Of a stretch of DNA of 8,219 nt, positions 5,518 through 8,219 are shown in pieces (the stretch's first letter is position 1; each line of letters begins with the position of its first letter). Location: assembly GCA_016234975.1 (NCBI GenBank), contig JACRND010000175.1, forward strand, positions 1-8,219, given 5' to 3'. The stretch is from Nitrosarchaeum sp. Lineage in GTDB: Archaea > Thermoproteota > Nitrososphaeria > Nitrososphaerales > Nitrosopumilaceae. Both the position numbers and the translations under genes were made by a program. The notes under the pieces are model-generated. The model had not been told where the DNA came from and did no database searches. It saw only the letters and a list, made by a program, of their open reading frames with translations.

Positions 5518-5751
5518 TTAAGATTGGGAAGTTTTTTTTGCTTTGCTCTTTTCTTTTAATCTTGATCTTGTTACTCTGACTGACTGTCTCTGATTTTTTT
5601 CCATGTCTTTTGCAATACTGTCTATTTTTTTTATAATTCTTGATTGCTCCTCCGATGAATTTGATTTTAAGAGATTTTTCTTTAATATTTTTAGTTCTGA
5701 TGAATATTCTCTGAACTCATTTTTTAGTTCATTTAGATAAGGATCATTCAT
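5518..5751 (-). CDS. Small coiled-coil protein with basic tail (77 aa), function unknown
   Basis: No family is recognised. Residues 1-55 are predicted helical with heptad-like spacing (L-N-E-L-K-N-E-F-R-E-Y-S-S-E-L-K-I-L-K-K, then a second helix around I-I-K-K-I-D-S-I-A-K-D-M), consistent with a helical hairpin or dimeric coiled coil. Residues 56-77 are basic and polar (R-V-T-R-S-R-L-K-E-K-S-K-A-K-K), a plausible nucleic-acid-binding tail. Start ATG 5751 is preceded by a TATA-like CTAAAATA at about 5773-5780. The final codons contain gcA AAA AAA Act (A8 at 5532-5539), the same slippery context as in the kinase gene; a -1 slip there would read without a stop into the winged-helix-like ORF. The two may be functionally paired. 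Confidence 0.62.
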   Translation of the reverse strand: MNDPYLNELKNEFREYSSELKILKKNLLKSNSSEEQSRIIKKIDSIAKDMEKNQRQSVRVTRSRLKEKSKAKKTSQS

Positions 5752-5772
5752 GATTTTTCTCTAATTCACTGG

Positions 5773-5780
5773 TATTTTAG
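5773..5780 (-). promoter_or_regulatory. TATA-like box before the coiled-coil gene
   Basis: CTAAAATA on the minus strand, 22-29 nt before ATG 5751. It nearly repeats the box in front of the next minus-strand gene (CTAAAATATG). Confidence 0.45.
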
Positions 5781-5795
5781 AGATTTAGGATCTGG

Positions 5796-5805
5796 ATTTA
5801 TAATA
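5796..5805 (+). promoter_or_regulatory. TATA-like box near the start of the PPOX-type gene
   Basis: ATTTATAATA is the best TATA match in the window, but it lies only 7-16 nt before ATG 5812. Usual spacing would place the transcript start near 5825, next to the in-frame TTG at 5827, so the start of this gene is in doubt. Confidence 0.5.
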
Positions 5806-5811
5806 TTATTA

Positions 5812-6459
5812 ATGAAAATGATCTTATTGCAACTAGTTGGAATTTTACAAATCAAGTCATATCAAAAAATCCAAGAGTTTTTGAATCAGGAACATGTGGG
5901 ACGAGTCTCTAGTATTGATGAGAATGGATACCCTCAGATAATCCCGATGAATTTTGTTTTTCTAAATGATTCCGTATACATGCATTCTCATATTAAAGGT
6001 GAAAAAATTGATAACATCAATAGAAACAACAAAGTCGGTTTTGAAGTTGATAGAGAATTGGAGTTTTTACCTTCCTATTTCGAAGATCCAAAAAATGCAT
6101 CGCTTGCAGATACATTATACATTAGCATTGTAATCAAGGGCAGAGCATCTCTAGTAAAGGACAGGGAAGAAAAAACACTTGCGCTAAACGGTCTTATGAA
6201 AAAATATCAGCCCGAGGGAGGATATGACCCAATCTTGCCTACTATGAGAGTTTTAGACGGCGTTGCCGTAATCAAAGTTGTTCCTGACACACTTGATGGA
6301 AAATACAAAATTGGACAACACATGCATGCAGAGAGTAGACTGAATTTGGCAGAAAAAATATTGAAGAAAAATTCCCCCACTGCAAAAGAGACTCTGAAAA
6401 TTATGGGATTTGAGATAACTGAAAATGGATTACAGATGGTTGACGAACCTGTCTGGTAG
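5812..6459 (+). CDS. PPOX-type FMN-binding split-barrel protein (NimA/PaiB-like)
   Basis: The N-terminal part is a pyridoxamine 5'-phosphate oxidase-like split barrel: H-V-G-R-V-S-S-I-D-E-N-G-Y-P-Q-I-I-P (28-45), V-Y-M-H-S-H (55-60), G-E-K-I-D-N-I (63-69) and V-G-F-E-V-D (75-80), typical of flavin-binding members. The later G-K-Y-K-I-G-Q (163-169) resembles the conserved K-x-K-x-x-Q segment of PaiB-type proteins. At 215 aa the length is normal. Such proteins bind FMN, sometimes F420 or haem, and act on small molecules or in stress responses; the substrate is unknown, and a true pyridoxine-biosynthesis role is unlikely. ATG 5812 or 5818 is the conventional start, but the strong TATA-like box at 5796-5805 points to a leaderless start at TTG 5827, which would drop five residues. 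Confidence 0.85.
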   Translation: MKMILLQLVGILQIKSYQKIQEFLNQEHVGRVSSIDENGYPQIIPMNFVFLNDSVYMHSHIKGEKIDNINRNNKVGFEVDRELEFLPSYFEDPKNASLADTLYISIVIKGRASLVKDREEKTLALNGLMKKYQPEGGYDPILPTMRVLDGVAVIKVVPDTLDGKYKIGQHMHAESRLNLAEKILKKNSPTAKETLKIMGFEITENGLQMVDEPVW

Positions 6460-6483
6460 GGATTATTTGTAATATCACCATTG

Positions 6484-6492
6484 CTTTAAATT
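6484..6492 (+). promoter_or_regulatory. TATA-like box of uvrB
   Basis: CTTTAAATT is centred about 27 nt before TTG 6515, the ideal spacing for leaderless archaeal initiation. It sits in the 55-bp spacer after the PPOX-type gene and supports the TTG start. Confidence 0.6.
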
Positions 6493-6514
6493 CAGTTTTG
6501 GATTATCGTAACTG

Positions 6515-8219
6515 TTGCAACAAATTCATAAATTTGAACTCGTATCCGAGTTTGAACCTACAGGTGATCAACCACAAGCAATTGATGTGCTAGTTGAAGG
6601 TGTAAAGAAGGGAACAATTCAGACATTACTTGGTGTAACTGGCAGTGGAAAAACATTTTCTATTGCAAATGTCATTGCAAGAACTGGAAAAAATACACTG
6701 GTAATCTCTCACAATAAAACTCTGGCCGCTCAATTATACTCTGAATTAAAGCAATTTTTCCCAAAAAATAATGTGGGCTACTTTGTATCGTATTATGATT
6801 ATTATCAGCCTGAAAGTTATCTGCCTCAAACAGATACCTATATTGAAAAAGACACTCAAATCAATGAAAAAATCGAAAAATTACGATTAGAAGCAACTGC
6901 AATGCTGTTATCTGGTGACCCCACCATTATTGTCTCAACTGTATCCTGTATCTATTCACTTGGTAATCCTCAGGACTGGGAAGATCTGGCAATTATAATT
7001 AATTCCGGCGATGTAATAAAAAGAAATGATCTAATAAAAAAATTCATTGACGCAAGGTATGAAAGAAATGACACTGAAATAGCTCCTGGTAATTTCAGAG
7101 TAAAGGGCGATACGATAGATATCATCCCTGCATATTCTGAAGATATTGTACGAATTTCCATGTTTGGTGATGATGTAGAAAAAATTGCACTACTTGATAA
7201 TGTCTCTCTTAAAGAAAAACGTAAAGTAATTCAGATGAAAATTTTTCCTGCAAAACATTATTTGATTGCAAAAGATGTCAGAAAAAAAGCTGTACTTTCA
7301 ATTAAAGACGAGCTAGAAAAACGACTGCCTGAACTAAATGAATTAGAAAAACAAAGACTGGAAATGAGAACAAATTATGATTTAGAGATGATAGAAGAGC
7401 TTGGTTACTGTTCCGGAATTGAAAATTATTCCAGACATTTTGATGGAAGACAACCGGGTGAGAAAGCATTTTGTTTAATGGATTTTTTTGGAGATGATTA
7501 TCTACTTGTGATTGATGAATCCCATGTTACTTTGCCACAACTACACGGAATGTACAAGGGCGACTATTCAAGAAAAAAGGAACTAGTGACATACGGTTTT
7601 CGTCTGCCAAGTGCATATGATAACAGACCGTTGAAATTTGAAGAATTTGAGGGCTATCTGAAAAACACGATTTTTGTATCTGCAACTCCTAGTGAATATG
7701 AGAAAAAAATCTCTTCTCAAATAGCAGAGCAGCTAGTAAGACCGACCGGCTTGCTTGATCCGTCAGTGGAGATTAGACCAACAAAAGATCAAATGGATGA
7801 TCTAATTCAAGAAATTGCCAAAAGAGCAGCTCAAAATGAGCGTGTTTTAGTCACTACTTTGACAAAGCGTATGGCTGAAGACCTTGCTGAATATCTTTCA
7901 AAAAAACAGGTAAGGGTGAGATACATGCATTCTGAAATAGAAGGATTACAAAGAACAGAATTAATCCGGCAATTACGATTAGGGGAATTCGATGTTCTAG
8001 TTGGAATCAATTTGTTAAGGGAGGGCTTGGATATTCCTGAGGTTTCACTGGTTGCAATTTTAGATGCAGACAAGGAAGGTTTTTTGAGAAACTTTACCAG
8101 TTTAATTCAAACATTTGGCAGAGCTGCAAGAAATGTAAACGGTTCGGTGATTATGTATGCCGATAACATCACAAAATCAATGTCCAATGCAATAGATGAA
8201 ACAAAAAGACGTAAAGAAA
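6515..8219 (+). CDS. uvrB: UvrB, excinuclease ABC subunit B (5' part, 568 codons)
   Basis: UvrB is the damage-verifying helicase-like subunit of nucleotide excision repair; it is loaded by UvrA and recruits the UvrC nuclease. The match is clear throughout: F-E-P-T-G-D-Q-P-Q-A-I near the N-terminus, Walker A G-V-T-G-S-G-K-T (40-47), the DNA-clamping hairpin Y-Y-D-Y-Y-Q-P-E-S-Y (93-102), I-D-E-S-H (333-337), V-S-A-T-P (388-392), G-I-N-L-L-R-E-G-L-D-I-P-E (497-509) and Q-T-F-G-R-A-A-R-N (532-540). The reading frame is intact and runs off the window; the C-terminal UvrC-interacting UVR region (roughly the last 80-100 residues) is not visible. Start is TTG 6515: an in-frame TAA at 6509-6511 excludes anything earlier except CTG 6512. 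Archaeal UvrABC is generally taken as acquired from bacteria. Confidence 0.97.
   Translation, partial: MQQIHKFELVSEFEPTGDQPQAIDVLVEGVKKGTIQTLLGVTGSGKTFSIANVIARTGKNTLVISHNKTLAAQLYSELKQFFPKNNVGYFVSYYDYYQPESYLPQTDTYIEKDTQINEKIEKLRLEATAMLLSGDPTIIVSTVSCIYSLGNPQDWEDLAIIINSGDVIKRNDLIKKFIDARYERNDTEIAPGNFRVKGDTIDIIPAYSEDIVRISMFGDDVEKIALLDNVSLKEKRKVIQMKIFPAKHYLIAKDVRKKAVLSIKDELEKRLPELNELEKQRLEMRTNYDLEMIEELGYCSGIENYSRHFDGRQPGEKAFCLMDFFGDDYLLVIDESHVTLPQLHGMYKGDYSRKKELVTYGFRLPSAYDNRPLKFEEFEGYLKNTIFVSATPSEYEKKISSQIAEQLVRPTGLLDPSVEIRPTKDQMDDLIQEIAKRAAQNERVLVTTLTKRMAEDLAEYLSKKQVRVRYMHSEIEGLQRTELIRQLRLGEFDVLVGINLLREGLDIPEVSLVAILDADKEGFLRNFTSLIQTFGRAARNVNGSVIMYADNITKSMSNAIDETKRRKE

Noticed and set aside
5301..5579. 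92-aa plus-strand ORF with a hydrophobic C-terminus
   Set aside because: Antisense to the winged-helix-like and coiled-coil genes; the hydrophobic tail is the complement of Lys-rich codons.
6970..7161. 63-aa minus-strand ORF inside uvrB (a similar one lies at 7831-8073)
   Set aside because: Both are antisense to conserved uvrB sequence and have no independent support.

Overview
The window looks like chromosomal DNA of an ammonia-oxidising thaumarchaeon (Nitrososphaerota) of the Nitrosopumilus/Nitrosarchaeum kind. Support: AT-rich sequence, short archaeal genes with almost no spacers, TATA-like boxes about 22-30 nt before many start codons (leaderless transcription), several TTG starts, an F420-type luciferase-like oxidoreductase, a stand-alone Lrp/AsnC ligand-binding domain, and an iron-type alcohol dehydrogenase resembling the thaumarchaeal malonic semialdehyde reductase. 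The genus assignment is inference; no rRNA gene is present.

Left part (1-1282). The 3' end of a metallo-beta-lactamase/beta-CASP exonuclease gene (+) overlaps by 4 nt the end of a tight minus-strand cluster: a 31-aa Cys-rich mini-ORF, a stand-alone RAM domain protein and a 78-aa Cys/His-rich protein, separated by 3 and 0 nt. To the right lies a possible 34-aa plus-strand ORF with a TATA-like box.

Centre (1287-4761). A MOFRL-family glycerate 2-kinase (-) is split into two frames at a run of eight A (minus strand). It is divergent, across 52 bp with one shared AT-rich promoter element, from the iron-type alcohol dehydrogenase (+), the likely malonic semialdehyde reductase of the 3-hydroxypropionate/4-hydroxybutyrate CO2-fixation cycle. 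A T-rich terminator and then an F420-dependent LLM-family oxidoreductase follow.

Right part (4812-8219). A small acidic helical protein (+) converges on two minus-strand genes: a coiled-coil protein with a basic tail and a winged-helix-like protein with a very basic tail. These are followed by a PPOX-type flavin split-barrel protein (+) and the first 568 codons of uvrB (+), which runs off the end.

Most content is ordinary housekeeping and metabolism. The points most worth a second look are the canonical -1 slippery heptamer exactly at the kinase frameshift, an identical A8 motif at the end of the coiled-coil gene that would likewise open into the next ORF, the Cys-rich mini-ORF, and a His-to-Gln change in the metal site of the alcohol dehydrogenase. 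I found no CRISPR array, insertion sequence, tRNA or rRNA, and nothing I would call a new defence or mobile system.
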